NCBI RefSeq assembly: GCF_016745835.1 | Contig: NZ_JAERVL010000006.1 | Span: 186,001 to 250,000, forward strand | Direction: 5' to 3' | Origin: Caldalkalibacillus salinus | GTDB taxonomy: Bacteria > Bacillota > Bacilli > Caldalkalibacillales > JCM-10596 | Length of the DNA stretch: 64,000 nt | Shown: positions 1 through 9,068 of the stretch, one piece after another | How the letters are laid out: every line of letters starts with the position of its first letter | How positions within the stretch are numbered: position 1 is the first letter of the stretch | Program-made: the position numbers and the translations under genes | The notes under the pieces: generated by a model | Told to the model about the DNA's origin: nothing | Seen by the model: the letters and a program-made list of their open reading frames with translations, nothing else | Database searches by the model: none

Positions 1-933
1 TTTAAACCCGATGGGCATGGCCCAATCGTAGCACTTTTTCTTCAGCCAGCCCGCGTCTTGAATACGAACTTGAATCCTCGAGACCATATCCTCCCAGATC
101 CTCGGGGGTGAAAACATACAGTGGGGCCCTATTTCCCGCAGGTTGTCCTGTACGGTCGTCGTTTCTTCTGGGAAGTTCACAGTGAATCCAATGGTCAAAG
201 CGGAAGATAAGCTCATCATCTGTTCTCCTATCCAGGCGAGTGGTAGAAAGGATAAAAACTCATCTCCCGGTTCAAGTGGGTCCATCTCCATCAGATGTTT
301 ACCCATGCTAATCAAGTTATCGTGTGTTAACATCGCAGCCTTGGGATTTCCGGTCGTACCAGACGTGTAACAAAAAATGGCCACGTCATCTCCTTGGCCT
401 TGTCTGACCACTTCCTCATAAAGCTTGGGGTCTTCGACTAAAGCTTCGGAGCCTAGCGCTTGAACATCTTCAAAGCGCAATAACCCTTCGTGGCCATAAT
501 GTCTCAATCCCTTCGCATCGTAGAAGATAATATACTTAACGTGTGGAATGTCTTCTCTAATCTCTAGAAGCTTGTCGACTTGCTCTTGGTCCTCAACAAC
601 GACCATGCTGACTTCGCTATGATTTAAGTAATAGGTGATTTCTTTGGGTAAGGCGTCTTGGTATATTCCCACTGAGATACCACCCACGCTCTGAGCACTT
701 AAGGCTGCGATGAGCCACTCCGGTCTATTATCCCCGATGATGGCTAAGCGGTCTTCCCTTTTAAATCCAAGGGTACTTAGCCCCATCGTAAACGCTTTCA
801 CTTTTTCGTAATAATCTTGCCAAGTGTATTCTTGCCAGATTCCGAATTCTTTTTCTCTCAGCGCGATTTGTTTCCCCATTGACTGTGCCCGATTAAAAAG
901 TAGCTTTGGTAGTGTGAGCTCATTCATCCCCAT
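1..933 (-). CDS. AMP-dependent acyl-CoA synthetase/ligase, N-terminal part (runs off the window)
   Basis: The 311 codons visible encode the N-terminal half of an ANL-superfamily adenylate-forming enzyme, which activates a carboxylic acid with ATP and transfers it to CoA. The AMP-binding P-loop YTSGTTGNPK lies near residues 189-198, and an FLPLAWIGEQ-type segment of the A-domain follows. The C-terminal lid domain is outside the window. The ATG at 933 follows a GGAGG that overlaps the end of the upstream ABC ATPase gene, so the two are translationally linked; the next in-frame ATG two codons on is also possible. Acyl-CoA ligases of this type commonly sit inside Liv-type ABC transporter operons. 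The substrate (long-chain or aromatic acid) cannot be read from the fragment. Confidence 0.85.
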   Translation of the reverse strand, partial: MGMNELTLPKLLFNRAQSMGKQIALREKEFGIWQEYTWQDYYEKVKAFTMGLSTLGFKREDRLAIIGDNRPEWLIAALSAQSVGGISVGIYQDALPKEITYYLNHSEVSMVVVEDQEQVDKLLEIREDIPHVKYIIFYDAKGLRHYGHEGLLRFEDVQALGSEALVEDPKLYEEVVRQGQGDDVAIFCYTSGTTGNPKAAMLTHDNLISMGKHLMEMDPLEPGDEFLSFLPLAWIGEQMMSLSSALTIGFTVNFPEETTTVQDNLREIGPHCMFSPPRIWEDMVSRIQVRIQDAGWLKKKCYDWAMPIGFK

Positions 934-938
934 GATGC

Positions 939-1709
939 CTAACCCACCTCCTCTTGTCCAAGATAAGCTTCAATGACCTGCTGGTTCTGTTGAATGTCTT
1001 CTGGTGTCCCATAACCAATGCGCTTTCCAAAGTCTAAAACGGCGATACGGTGAGACAGTTCCATGACGACACCCATGTCATGCTCGATAAGGACAACGGT
1101 GACGTCCCGGTCTTCATTAATATCAATAATGAAGCGAGCGATGTCTTCTTTTTCTTCATTATTCATACCGGCCATAGGTTCATCTAAGAGGATGAGTTTG
1201 GGGTCAGCCGCTAAGGCCCTCCCCAGCTCGACACGTTTTTTTAACCCGTAGGACAACCGCCCCACGGGTTGTTCTCTAATATGCTGTATTTCTAGAAAAT
1301 CAATGACTTCTTCTACCGCTTCACGATGAGCCACTTCTTCTCTCTGAGCCTTCCCCCAGTACAATCCCCCAGACAGAATACCTGTTTTCATGAGACTATG
1401 GCGACCTAGCATCAGATTATCTAAGACGCTCATATGCTTGAACAACTCAATGTTTTGAAACGATCGTGAGAGACCAAGGGAGGTTCTACGGTAAGGCTTC
1501 ATCCTCGTGATATCCTGGCCCTCAAAGGAAATTCGTCCTGTTGAGGGGCGGTACACTCCACTGACACAGTTGAGCATACTCGTCTTCCCTGCCCCATTCG
1601 GACCGATAATGGAAAAGATTTCGCCTTTTTCAACTGAGAGGCTCACATCAGATAAAGCGGCGACCCCACCGAAATGCAATGAGACGCTGTCTACTTGTAA
1701 TAAGCTCAT
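939..1709 (-). CDS. livG: Branched-chain amino acid-type ABC transporter ATP-binding protein (LivG-like)
   Basis: A 256-residue ABC ATPase of the LivG family, the cytoplasmic motor of a HAAT-type importer. Walker A GPNGAGKT is at residues 36-43, the signature LSYGLKKRVELGRAL near 157, Walker B LILLDEPMAG near 177 and the H-loop VVLIEHDM near 210. The insert between Walker A and the signature (SFQNIELFKHMSVLDNL) is typical of LivG. It is the first gene of a minus-strand operon and is followed by an acyl-CoA ligase, so the transported compound may be an organic acid rather than an amino acid. The permease and LivF genes presumably lie beyond position 1. Start ATG at 1709 has GGGGGAGA a few bases upstream. 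Confidence 0.88.
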   Translation of the reverse strand: MSLLQVDSVSLHFGGVAALSDVSLSVEKGEIFSIIGPNGAGKTSMLNCVSGVYRPSTGRISFEGQDITRMKPYRRTSLGLSRSFQNIELFKHMSVLDNLMLGRHSLMKTGILSGGLYWGKAQREEVAHREAVEEVIDFLEIQHIREQPVGRLSYGLKKRVELGRALAADPKLILLDEPMAGMNNEEKEDIARFIIDINEDRDVTVVLIEHDMGVVMELSHRIAVLDFGKRIGYGTPEDIQQNQQVIEAYLGQEEVG

Positions 1710-1846
1710 GGATCTCCCCCTTTGCTGTTTTACTGAAAATATATATGTTTATTATGAAATAATATGGTGGCTTGGTCAATTTATTTTTAGAAAATTCTAA
1801 ATTGTTACATAAAATGATATAAACTGATAAAAATCGATATACACCA

Positions 1847-1887
1847 AAGAAAAAAGCACTTCATGTCGAACATGACATTGAGTGCTT
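1847..1887 (-). terminator. Intrinsic terminator after the YitT-family gene
   Basis: On the minus strand the 7-bp stem AAGCACT/AGTGCTT encloses a further partly complementary segment (ATGTC/GACAT) and runs straight into TTTTTT. It lies 35 bp past the stop of the YitT gene. Confidence 0.8.
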
Positions 1888-1923
1888 CAGTCGTTTATCG
1901 AGTATGAATGTATGAACCCCACG

Positions 1924-2820
1924 CTATGGTGAATGGAGTTCACCTCTAAACCCTTCGCCTAGTACTTCGTTCGCGTTATGCACGATGACAAAGGCTTGAG
2001 GATCGTGCGCCCTTACGAGTGTCTTTAGCTTCGTCACCTCACGTTGATTGACCACACACATGAGGACGGGACGTTCACTTTCTGTATAGCCTCCCGTACC
2101 AGATAGCTTCGTGACACCGCGGTCTAAATCATTGAGGATCGCATTTCTGAGTTCGTTAGGCACACTGGAAATGATATAAGCCACCTTGGCGTAGCCTAGC
2201 CCCACTTGGACCATATCGATCGTTTTACTCGTGACCCATAGCCCTATCAGCGCGTATAACGCTAATTCCAAGTTGAAAAATATTGCAGCACTGGCTACGA
2301 CCAAACCGTCCATCAGTAAAACGGCCACGCCTAAAGATAGGCCTGTATAGTGGTGGACGATCTGCGCGCCTAAGTCCGTTCCACCCGTGGACGCTTTGCC
2401 ACGGAAGACGATACCGAGGCCTAAGCCGACACCGATTCCACCGAATAACGCGGCCAATAAAGGCTCCTGTGTGACAGGCTCTAAGTTCCGAGTGAAGTAT
2501 ACAGCAAAAGGCAAATAGATGGTCCCCATCAGTGTTTTAAGCCCAAATTGCTTACCTAGTACGAGTAATCCCAGTCCGAAAAAGGCGATGTTCAACACCC
2601 ATTGTGTAATCGCAGGCTCTATATTGAGCACGTGTCCTACAACGGTACTGATCCCACTTACACCACCTGAAGCTATACCGTGGGGGAATAAAAACACATT
2701 AAAGGCCAGACCCACGATGGTCGCACCAATAAAAACGTTGAGATATTCCAGAAAAATTTGTAGTCCTCTGGGTCTCTGTGGTTGTTTTCGCTTTCTTTTA
2801 TTGTCATTTTTTGTCAACAT
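1924..2820 (-). CDS. YitT-family membrane protein (DUF161 + DUF2179)
   Basis: A 298-residue integral membrane protein. A basic N-terminus (KRKRKQPQRPRG) is followed by five to six hydrophobic segments between residues 20 and 190, including the family segment FLFPHGIASGGVSGIS and the glycine-rich STGGTDLGAQI. The last 90 residues form a cytoplasmic ferredoxin-like DUF2179 domain ending in LVRAHDPQAFVIVHNANEVLGEGF. The family is widespread in Firmicutes in several paralogues and its transport substrate is not established. The gene stands alone, bounded by its own terminator downstream and a hairpin-containing leader upstream. Confidence 0.9.
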   Translation of the reverse strand: MLTKNDNKRKRKQPQRPRGLQIFLEYLNVFIGATIVGLAFNVFLFPHGIASGGVSGISTVVGHVLNIEPAITQWVLNIAFFGLGLLVLGKQFGLKTLMGTIYLPFAVYFTRNLEPVTQEPLLAALFGGIGVGLGLGIVFRGKASTGGTDLGAQIVHHYTGLSLGVAVLLMDGLVVASAAIFFNLELALYALIGLWVTSKTIDMVQVGLGYAKVAYIISSVPNELRNAILNDLDRGVTKLSGTGGYTESERPVLMCVVNQREVTKLKTLVRAHDPQAFVIVHNANEVLGEGFRGELHSP

Positions 2821-2839
2821 TTGTTTATCACCAGCTACG

Positions 2840-2894
2840 AGTATAACACGCGACTCCCCACGGGGTAAACCCGCTTTTACCCCTTTAAAGCGGG
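2840..2894 (-). promoter_or_regulatory. Possible promoter and leader hairpin for the YitT-family gene
   Basis: Minus-strand TATACT at 2840-2845 sits 18 bp from TTTACC at 2864-2869. Immediately upstream is an 8-bp inverted repeat CCCGCTTT/AAAGCGGG (2870-2877 and 2887-2894). The promoter match is modest; the hairpin would lie upstream of the transcript and could be an operator. Confidence 0.4.
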
Positions 2895-3010
2895 CCTTCA
2901 GAGACGTCGTGCTGTATTTTTACACCTGAATCAGATTCCTTTTCGAAGAGCATTCTTGACAATGAGATACACTTATAGGGTGTACGCCTTTGTCGAAAAA
3001 TACTACATAT

Positions 3011-3041
3011 AAAAAGAGTGCCAATCATATGATTGACACTC
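3011..3041 (-). terminator. Intrinsic terminator after prfB
   Basis: The minus strand forms a stem GAGTGTCAATC/GATTGGCACTC with one mismatch and a short loop, followed by TTTTT. It closes the secA-prfB transcript. Confidence 0.85.
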
Positions 3042-3065
3042 CGGTTGATTGAGTCGGATTTGTAT

Positions 3066-4167
3066 TTAATCTAATCGTGATCGGAGGTAACTCTCAATAA
3101 ATGGATCTAGTTCCCCATCCATCACCGCTTGCACGTTACCCGTTTCCATATTGGTACGATGGTCTTTGACCATACTGTACGGGTGGAAGACGTAGGAGCG
3201 AATTTGACTCCCCCAAGCGATATCCTTCTGTTCCCCCTTGATCTCGTTTAGTTCCTTCTGTTGCTCTTCTAGCTGTCTTTCATAAAGTCGACCTTTTAAA
3301 ATTTTCATGGCGCGTTCTCTGTTTTTAATCTGGGAACGCTCAGATTGACACGTGACGACAACCCCCGTCGGCTCATGGGTAATGCGGACGGCTGAGTCCG
3401 TCGTGTTCACGTGCTGACCTCCAGCACCGCTGGCACGATACGTGTCGATTTTCAAGTCTTCTGTTCGAATATCAATATCGATGTCATCATCTAGCTCAGG
3501 CATGACGTGACAGGATACAAAGGACGTATGACGTCTTCCTGAGGCATCAAACGGCGAGATGCGAACGAGTCGATGCACCCCGCGCTCCGCTTTAAGAAAA
3601 CCAAAAGCGTTATGCCCTTTAACGAGCAATGTGACACTTTTCACACCCGCTTCGTCTCCAGGAAGATAATCGAGTGTCTCAACTTTATAACCTTTACTTT
3701 CAGCCCATCTCGTGTACATTCTCAGTAGCATAGAGGCCCAATCTTGTGACTCTGTCCCACCTGCACCGGGATGAAGCTCAAGAATGGCACTATTGCGGTC
3801 ATATTCTTCGCTCAATAACAGTTCAAGCTCAAAGGCCTCTAAGTCCAGCTTTAGCTGTTTCACACCTTCTAAGGCCTCTTTCAGCATGTCGTCATCGTTC
3901 TCTTCTTCAGCCAGACCCGTTAAGACCTCTATATCCTCTAGTTGTCCGTTTAATTTATGGTACGTATCGACACTAGACTTAAGGGCATTCGTCTCGTCGA
4001 TCGTTTTCTGTGCTTTATCTTGGTCATCCCAAAAAGTCGGCTGAGACATGATTTCCTCAAGCTCTGCTACCCGACGCTCTTTTTCTTCGAGGTCAAAGAG
4101 ACCCCCTTATTTCGTCTAGTTTCTTTTCTAATGGAACGAGGTCTTGTTTCACTTGAATGATATCCAT
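3066..4167 (-). CDS. prfB: Peptide chain release factor 2, made by programmed +1 frameshift
   Basis: RF2 recognises UGA and UAA and triggers peptide release on the ribosome. The main frame (from 4094 down) contains the SPF tripeptide that reads stop codons ([10 protein letters not shown]) and the catalytic GGQ ([14 protein letters not shown]). The first 24 codons start at ATG 4167 and end at an in-frame UGA at 4093-4095; a +1 slip at CTT-TGA-C joins them to the main frame and gives 366 residues, the usual RF2 length. An open frame starting at 4049 (MSQPTFWDD) is therefore only a fragment. The gene is downstream of secA with a 78-bp gap, as in B. subtilis. Confidence 0.96.
4092..4107 (-). promoter_or_regulatory. 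prfB programmed +1 frameshift site
   Basis: The minus strand reads AGGGGG TCT CTT TGA C. This is the canonical autoregulatory signal: a Shine-Dalgarno-like AGGGGG three bases before the slippery CTT and an in-frame UGA followed by C. When RF2 is scarce the ribosome pauses at UGA and slips by +1, making more RF2. Confidence 0.95.
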
Positions 4168-4245
4168 AGAAAACACTCCTTTTTGTCCAGCATATACTCT
4201 GTTGTGTGTTTGTATTTATCGTATGCATGTGCCATAAAAAATGGT

Positions 4246-6750
4246 CTATTTCCCACAGCAATGCTTATACTTTCTGCCACTACCACAAGGGCAAGGTTCG
4301 TTTCGCCCAACTTTCGCTTCAGCTCGTACGGGGTCTTTCTTTTTTTGCTCTCCGTCTGGACGGACCGCTTCGCCTTCAGCTACTTTTTGCCTTTCGACAT
4401 TCTGGTTGATTTGAGCCTTCATGACGTATGTGGCCACTTCTTCCTCAATCGCTTCAATCATAGCCTGGAACATTTCAAAACCTTCAAATTGGTAAGCGCG
4501 TAATGGATCCGTTTGGCCGTAGGCACGTAGATGAATCCCCTGTCGCAGTTGATCCATCGCATCGATGTGATCCATCCACTTCGTATCGACAGCACGTAGG
4601 ACGACCACTTTTTCAAACTCGCGCATCATCTCCGTGCCGACCTCTTCTTCACGCTGATCGTAGATGGTTTTCAGTTTCTCGTGGAAAACCTCTATCATTT
4701 CTTCTGGCTCTTTCCCTTTGAGGTCACCAACGCTGATGGTCCCTTCATGGAAAAATGTGCTGTTAGCGTAATCGACAATGGCCTGCAAATCCCAATCCTC
4801 GGGTACTTCGCTTTGTGGCGTATGCAGGGACACGATCCGTTCAATCACACTTTTAATCATATTCTCAACGATTTCACGCATGTTACCTTGTTCAAGCACT
4901 TCGCGTCGTTGAGAGTAGATCACTTCACGTTGTTGGTTCATCACATCGTCGTATTGTAAAACGAAACGACGGGCGTCAAAGTTATGCCCTTCGACACGCT
5001 TTTGAGCCTGCTCCACAGCACGGGTAATCATCTTACTCTCGATCGGTTCATCTTCATCCATTCCTAGGCGATCCATCATACCCATGATATTCTCAGAGCC
5101 AAAACGTCTCATGAGTTCGTCTTCCATCGATAAGAAGAACTGGGTTGAACCAGGGTCACCTTGTCGGCCTGAACGTCCACGTAGCTGGTTATCAATACGG
5201 CGAGATTCATGGCGTTCTGTCCCGATAATGTGAAGCCCGCCTAGCTGCTCTACCCCTTCACCCAGGACGATGTCTGTCCCGCGCCCTGCCATGTTCGTGG
5301 CAATGGTGACCATGCCACGTTGACCAGCGTTTGAGATAATCTCCGCTTCTTTGGCATGGTGCTTAGCGTTAAGGACCTGGTGGGCAATCCCTTTTTTCTT
5401 TAATTCAGAGGATAAGTACTCTGACGTTTCAATAGAGATGGTTCCGACCAAGATCGGTTGTCCTCTTTTATGTCGTTCTTCAATTTCCTTTAGCACAGCA
5501 CGGAACTTAGCGGCTTCCGTCTTATAGACCACATCCGCTAGGTCTTCTCTGATCATCGGTTTGTTCGTCGGAATCACATATACGTCTAAACCGTAAATCT
5601 TGCGAAATTCCTCTTCTTCCGTCTTAGCTGTACCGGTCATGCCTCCAAGCTTCTCGTACATGCGGAAGTAGTTCTGGAATGTGATCGTCGCTAAGGTCAT
5701 ACTTTCACGTTTAATTTCGAGGCCTTCCTTCGCCTCGATAGACTGATGCAATCCATCACTGTACCTGCGCCCGTGCATCAAACGACCCGTAAATTCATCG
5801 ACGATGACCACTTCGCCATCTTCTACGACGTAATCTACATCACGTTTCATTAGGATGTTGGCTTTTAGGGCTTGGTTAATATGATGGTTAATCAGCACAT
5901 TAGCATGGTCAAAAAGATTGTCTATATTAAAGAATTTTTCTGCTTTTGCCACACCTTCATCTGTGAGCATCACGTTCTTGGCCTTCTCATCGATGGTGAA
6001 GTCCTCTTCTTCCTTCAAGCGCGGCACTAATCGTGCCGCCGCTTGATAGTGGCTGGTTGTTTTTTGGGCTTGTCCTGAGATGATGAGTGGCGTTCTAGCC
6101 TCATCGACTAAGATACTATCCACTTCATCAATAATGGCATAATGTAACGGACGCTGAGTCATCTGTTCTTTGTATAACACCATATTATCTCTCAAATAGT
6201 CAAAACCGAACTCGTTGTTTGTCCCGTATGTGATGTCAGCTTGGTAGGCGGCACGTTTTTCTTCTGCACTCATCCCATTACTATTCAGTCCAACCGTTAA
6301 ACCGAGAAAACCGTATAATTCACCCATAATCTCACTATCACGTTTGGCGAGGTAGTCATTGACCGTGATGACGTGGGCACCTTTACCCGTGAGCGCATTA
6401 AGATAGACAGGCAAAGTGGCCACGAGTGTCTTCCCTTCCCCTGTCTTCATTTCCGCTATTTCACCTTTGTGTAACACGATTCCACCGAGTAGCTGTACAT
6501 CAAAGTGACGCATCTTCAATACACGCGTAGATGCTTCACGACAGACAGCGTAAGCTTCTGGGAGTATATCGTCTAGAGAAGTCCCTGAATTGTACTGTTC
6601 TTTAAACTGTTGGGTCTTCCCTTTAAGTTCGTCATCACTTAACTTAGAAATCTCTGGCTCTAAGCTATTAATCTGGTCAACTGTTTTTTGATACTTTTTA
6701 AGGTCGCGTTCAGTCGGGTCACCGAACATTCTTTTAACAATACCGAGCAT
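4246..6750 (-). CDS. secA: Preprotein translocase ATPase SecA
   Basis: An 834-residue motor ATPase that drives preproteins through SecYEG. Walker A MKTGEGKT is at about residues 101-108, the DEAD-like [21 protein letters not shown] near 210, and helicase motif [19 protein letters not shown] near 490, followed by the arginine-finger region [11 protein letters not shown]. The extreme C-terminus has the zinc-binding [13 protein letters not shown] that contacts SecB or the ribosome. Length and domain order are normal for a Bacillales SecA1. ATG at 6750 has GGAGAGGGTACC upstream. It is probably cotranscribed with prfB. Confidence 0.98.
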   Translation of the reverse strand: MLGIVKRMFGDPTERDLKKYQKTVDQINSLEPEISKLSDDELKGKTQQFKEQYNSGTSLDDILPEAYAVCREASTRVLKMRHFDVQLLGGIVLHKGEIAEMKTGEGKTLVATLPVYLNALTGKGAHVITVNDYLAKRDSEIMGELYGFLGLTVGLNSNGMSAEEKRAAYQADITYGTNNEFGFDYLRDNMVLYKEQMTQRPLHYAIIDEVDSILVDEARTPLIISGQAQKTTSHYQAAARLVPRLKEEEDFTIDEKAKNVMLTDEGVAKAEKFFNIDNLFDHANVLINHHINQALKANILMKRDVDYVVEDGEVVIVDEFTGRLMHGRRYSDGLHQSIEAKEGLEIKRESMTLATITFQNYFRMYEKLGGMTGTAKTEEEEFRKIYGLDVYVIPTNKPMIREDLADVVYKTEAAKFRAVLKEIEERHKRGQPILVGTISIETSEYLSSELKKKGIAHQVLNAKHHAKEAEIISNAGQRGMVTIATNMAGRGTDIVLGEGVEQLGGLHIIGTERHESRRIDNQLRGRSGRQGDPGSTQFFLSMEDELMRRFGSENIMGMMDRLGMDEDEPIESKMITRAVEQAQKRVEGHNFDARRFVLQYDDVMNQQREVIYSQRREVLEQGNMREIVENMIKSVIERIVSLHTPQSEVPEDWDLQAIVDYANSTFFHEGTISVGDLKGKEPEEMIEVFHEKLKTIYDQREEEVGTEMMREFEKVVVLRAVDTKWMDHIDAMDQLRQGIHLRAYGQTDPLRAYQFEGFEMFQAMIEAIEEEVATYVMKAQINQNVERQKVAEGEAVRPDGEQKKKDPVRAEAKVGRNEPCPCGSGRKYKHCCGK

Positions 6751-6996
6751 GGTACCCTCTCCTTTATTGTGTACCGTTTATAAATTCTTTCGCATATCTC
6801 ACAAGTGGTCTGACAGTGAAGTGGAATAGATCTCAGGTATGGAGGTATGCTCTCATTTCTCAATTCATATATCTATGTGTTTGCCATTCATGATGCATTT
6901 CAATCAACTTTAGAAAAATAAATGAAAAGTTCTTTAGACAGTTTTTCATATGCTATAAATTTTATCAGTTATTGGTTAAAAGAACAAGAAAGCCTT

Positions 6997-7074
6997 AGCC
7001 CCGCATTGGTGCACCTCATGCAGGGCTTAAGCAACCAAAAAGAACCAGCCGTGATAGCAATCACAACTGGTTCT
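6997..7074 (-). terminator. hpf terminator plus a second hairpin
   Basis: The minus strand has the stem AGAACCAG...CTGGTTCT (7041-7074, with inner GTGAT/ATCAC) followed by TTTTT, a clear terminator for hpf. Directly beyond it, 6997-7027 form another hairpin (AGCCC/GGGCT, GCAT/ATGC around a GTGCAC palindrome) without a U-tract; its role, perhaps in the secA leader, is unclear. The rest of the 6751-6996 stretch shows no gene; it must hold the secA promoter. Confidence 0.8.
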
Positions 7075-7182
7075 CTTTCTCCTTAAGGAGACCTATGCCT
7101 CTCATCCCCTTTTATATACAATGTTAGCCGCCCTATACAGTGATGGTCCTATACAATGATAGGTCGCTCACCATCATTCACA

Positions 7183-7749
7183 TCACTCTGGCTGTATGAG
7201 GCCATAACGTCCGTCTTTTCGTTTATACACCACGCTTACTTTATCCTCTTCTGAATCATTAAAGACGAAGAAGTTATGTCCCAGTAAATCCATTTGTAAC
7301 ACGGCTTCCTCGGCATCCATGGGCTTTAAATTAAAACGTTTGGTCCGGACGATATCAATTTGGTCTTCATCCTCTTCTTCCTCTGTATAGTAATCTAATG
7401 CAGGAGCGGTACTGTCTAAAGACATATATTTGACACTCTGGGCTTCGTTTTTAAACCTGCGATTCACTTTTGTTTTGTGTTTTCTAATCTGCCTCTCTAG
7501 TTTTTCCACAACCAAATCAATGGCCGCGTACATATCTTCGTGTTTTTCTTCAGCTCTTAAGAGTAGCTTTGTCATAGGAATAGTGACTTCCACGTTGTGT
7601 TGTTCCTTGGTCAGTACTTTCATGGTTACATGTACATCGGAGGTCAGGTCTTCTGAAAAATATCGATCCAGGCGACCTATTTTCTTCTCAACGTAATCTC
7701 TTAGCGCCGCAGTCACTTCAATGTTGTCTCCCCTTACGTTAAATTGCAT
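7183..7749 (-). CDS. hpf: Long-form ribosome hibernation promoting factor
   Basis: A 188-residue long HPF (YvyD type) that binds idle 30S subunits and dimerises 70S ribosomes into 100S particles. The N-terminal RaiA-like domain (MQFNVRGDNIEVT to about residue 105) carries the basic RKHKTKVNRRF tract. An acidic linker (YTEEEEDED) leads to the C-terminal dimerisation domain (VRTKRFNLKPMDAEEAVLQM...GLIQPE). ATG at 7749 follows GGAGGAATCAAC. It lies between fliS and secA as in B. subtilis. The promoter region contains DnaA-box-like repeats, described separately. Confidence 0.96.
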   Translation of the reverse strand: MQFNVRGDNIEVTAALRDYVEKKIGRLDRYFSEDLTSDVHVTMKVLTKEQHNVEVTIPMTKLLLRAEEKHEDMYAAIDLVVEKLERQIRKHKTKVNRRFKNEAQSVKYMSLDSTAPALDYYTEEEEDEDQIDIVRTKRFNLKPMDAEEAVLQMDLLGHNFFVFNDSEEDKVSVVYKRKDGRYGLIQPE

Positions 7750-7845
7750 GTTGATTCCTCCTCTCGTATTTCTAATACTATTCCCTACTCGCAGAAAAAT
7801 TCCTTCCTTTAAACTGAATTTTTAGAAAAATACATTTTCTTCAAA

Positions 7846-8093
7846 TTCTCCACAGAACATACGTCCAAATACGAGCTTTTATGCCCGTAATTTCGGGTTA
7901 TGCACATTTTTGTCCACATTATCCACAACATTTTGTTCACATTATAGAAGTTATGCACACCCCCTGGGGAAAATTTAGTGGAAACTAGGGTTAATTAGAC
8001 GAGATAGCCCCGTATAAGGAACAACGGGCTCTATTCTTCCTTACTAAGGCTATACCCTTAATAAACAAGCCTATAAACATCAACTTATCCACA
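7846..8093 (+). promoter_or_regulatory. Cluster of DnaA-box-like 9-mers between hpf and fliS
   Basis: On the plus strand the sequence has TTATGCACA (7898-7906), TTGTCCACA (7910-7918), TTATCCACA (7919-7927), TTGTTCACA (7933-7941), TTATGCACA (7951-7959) and TTATCCACA (8085-8093), plus TTCTCCACA (7846-7854). Four fit TTATNCACA exactly and all point the same way. A minus-strand TATAAT at 7941-7946, between two boxes, could be the -10 of hpf. The remaining non-coding sequence between 7750 and 8179 is AT-rich with a short CCCG/CGGG hairpin at about 7885. Confidence 0.65.
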
Positions 8094-8179
8094 TTGCTCT
8101 ACTGGTAGATAAACCCTTCAGCACATCCCCTTTATCTCATATATCAGTAAACTAGCTTTCTCATAGTTATTCTAGAACC

Positions 8180-8220
8180 TAAAAAAGGATGTTAAATCAT
8201 TGTTCTGATCTAACATCCTT
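8180..8220 (-). terminator. Intrinsic terminator after fliS
   Basis: The minus strand forms a 10-bp stem AAGGATGTTA/TAACATCCTT followed by TTTTTT, ending the flaG-fliD-fliT-fliS transcript. Confidence 0.88.
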
Positions 8221-8239
8221 GATAAAAAGTTATTTTGCG

Positions 8240-8647
8240 TTATCCCTGGCTAGGGGTACCTGTACCGTATTGTTGTTGGCGATTGACTTTAAGCGCTTCC
8301 TTCCACGTATCCCTGAACTGTACGACAAAGTCTTCTACTTCATTTAGGATAGCAGTGTCGTTGTTAAGATTCGCTTCGATTAAGCGCTGGTTAAGGTAGT
8401 CATACAGCTGCATCATAGATTGAGATATTTCCATATCGGTATTGAGTGTCACCATGAGCTCTTCTATAATCTTTTGAGCTTTAATCATATTGGTGTTCTT
8501 ATCTTGATACCGCTCTTCTATCATGGCTTGTCTTCCTTGTTTAATAAACTTGAGACATCCGTTATATAGCATCAAAGTCAGGTCTCCGGGTGACGCTGTG
8601 TTCATGGCATTCTGTTGATACGTTTGATATGGATTGTTGATAGACAT
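8240..8647 (-). CDS. fliS: Flagellin export chaperone FliS
   Basis: A 135-residue helical chaperone that caps the C-terminus of flagellin before export. The protein starts MSINNPYQTYQQNAMNTASP, with the family motif PGDLTLMLYNGCLKFI near residue 22. The ATG at 8647 is preceded by AAGGAGGACGTCCTA; an upstream extension of the frame to 8728 lacks family similarity and is not used. It follows the fliT-like gene by 25 bp in the flagellar cap operon. Confidence 0.95.
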   Translation of the reverse strand: MSINNPYQTYQQNAMNTASPGDLTLMLYNGCLKFIKQGRQAMIEERYQDKNTNMIKAQKIIEELMVTLNTDMEISQSMMQLYDYLNQRLIEANLNNDTAILNEVEDFVVQFRDTWKEALKVNRQQQYGTGTPSQG

Positions 8648-8672
8648 TAGGACGTCCTCCTTCCAATAGCCA

Positions 8673-9068
8673 TTACTTTCGTTTATCGAAAAATGCCCCA
8701 TCCGTGTTACTCGGGGGTTGAGAAGCATGATGATATTTTTGACTCATATGTTTGCCTTGCTGGAATCGGCGCAGTTGATTGGCAAACTGATCGTACACTT
8801 GCTGTAAGCTGGTTTGTAGCTGTTGGTCTAGTGTCTGTAACTGTTGAAGCAGCTTTCGTTCTCGCTCATTCCAGTGGCCTCGACGTTTTAAAAAGATCGG
8901 TTTTGCATTTTCTAGTTGCTTATCCCGTTGATCAATCATTTTTTCTAATTCGAGTAATACGTGATCCTCATTGTCCGCCATGTTTTGAGATATTGTCTTG
9001 GTCTGCTGCTGTATTTGGGTCGTTAGTTCATACAACTCATGCAGTTCTGGTTGAACCTCTTCGCTCAT
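8673..9068 (-). CDS. fliT: FliT-like flagellar chaperone
   Basis: A 131-residue, glutamine-rich, helical protein with no membrane segment. Identification as FliT rests mainly on position between fliD and fliS and on the small coiled-coil composition (LEKMIDQRDKQLENAKPIFLK resembles the FliT core). FliT binds the filament cap protein FliD. The ATG at 9068 overlaps the fliD stop in TAATG, which implies translational coupling, with GGAGGCGTAT upstream as ribosome-binding site. The C-terminal 35 residues (HHASQPPSNTDG) look disordered. Confidence 0.75.
   Translation of the reverse strand: MSEEVQPELHELYELTTQIQQQTKTISQNMADNEDHVLLELEKMIDQRDKQLENAKPIFLKRRGHWNERERKLLQQLQTLDQQLQTSLQQVYDQFANQLRRFQQGKHMSQKYHHASQPPSNTDGAFFDKRK

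Noticed and set aside
4143-4503. Plus-strand frames opposite prfB and secA
   Set aside because: They lie antisense to strongly conserved genes and have no family similarity that I can see.
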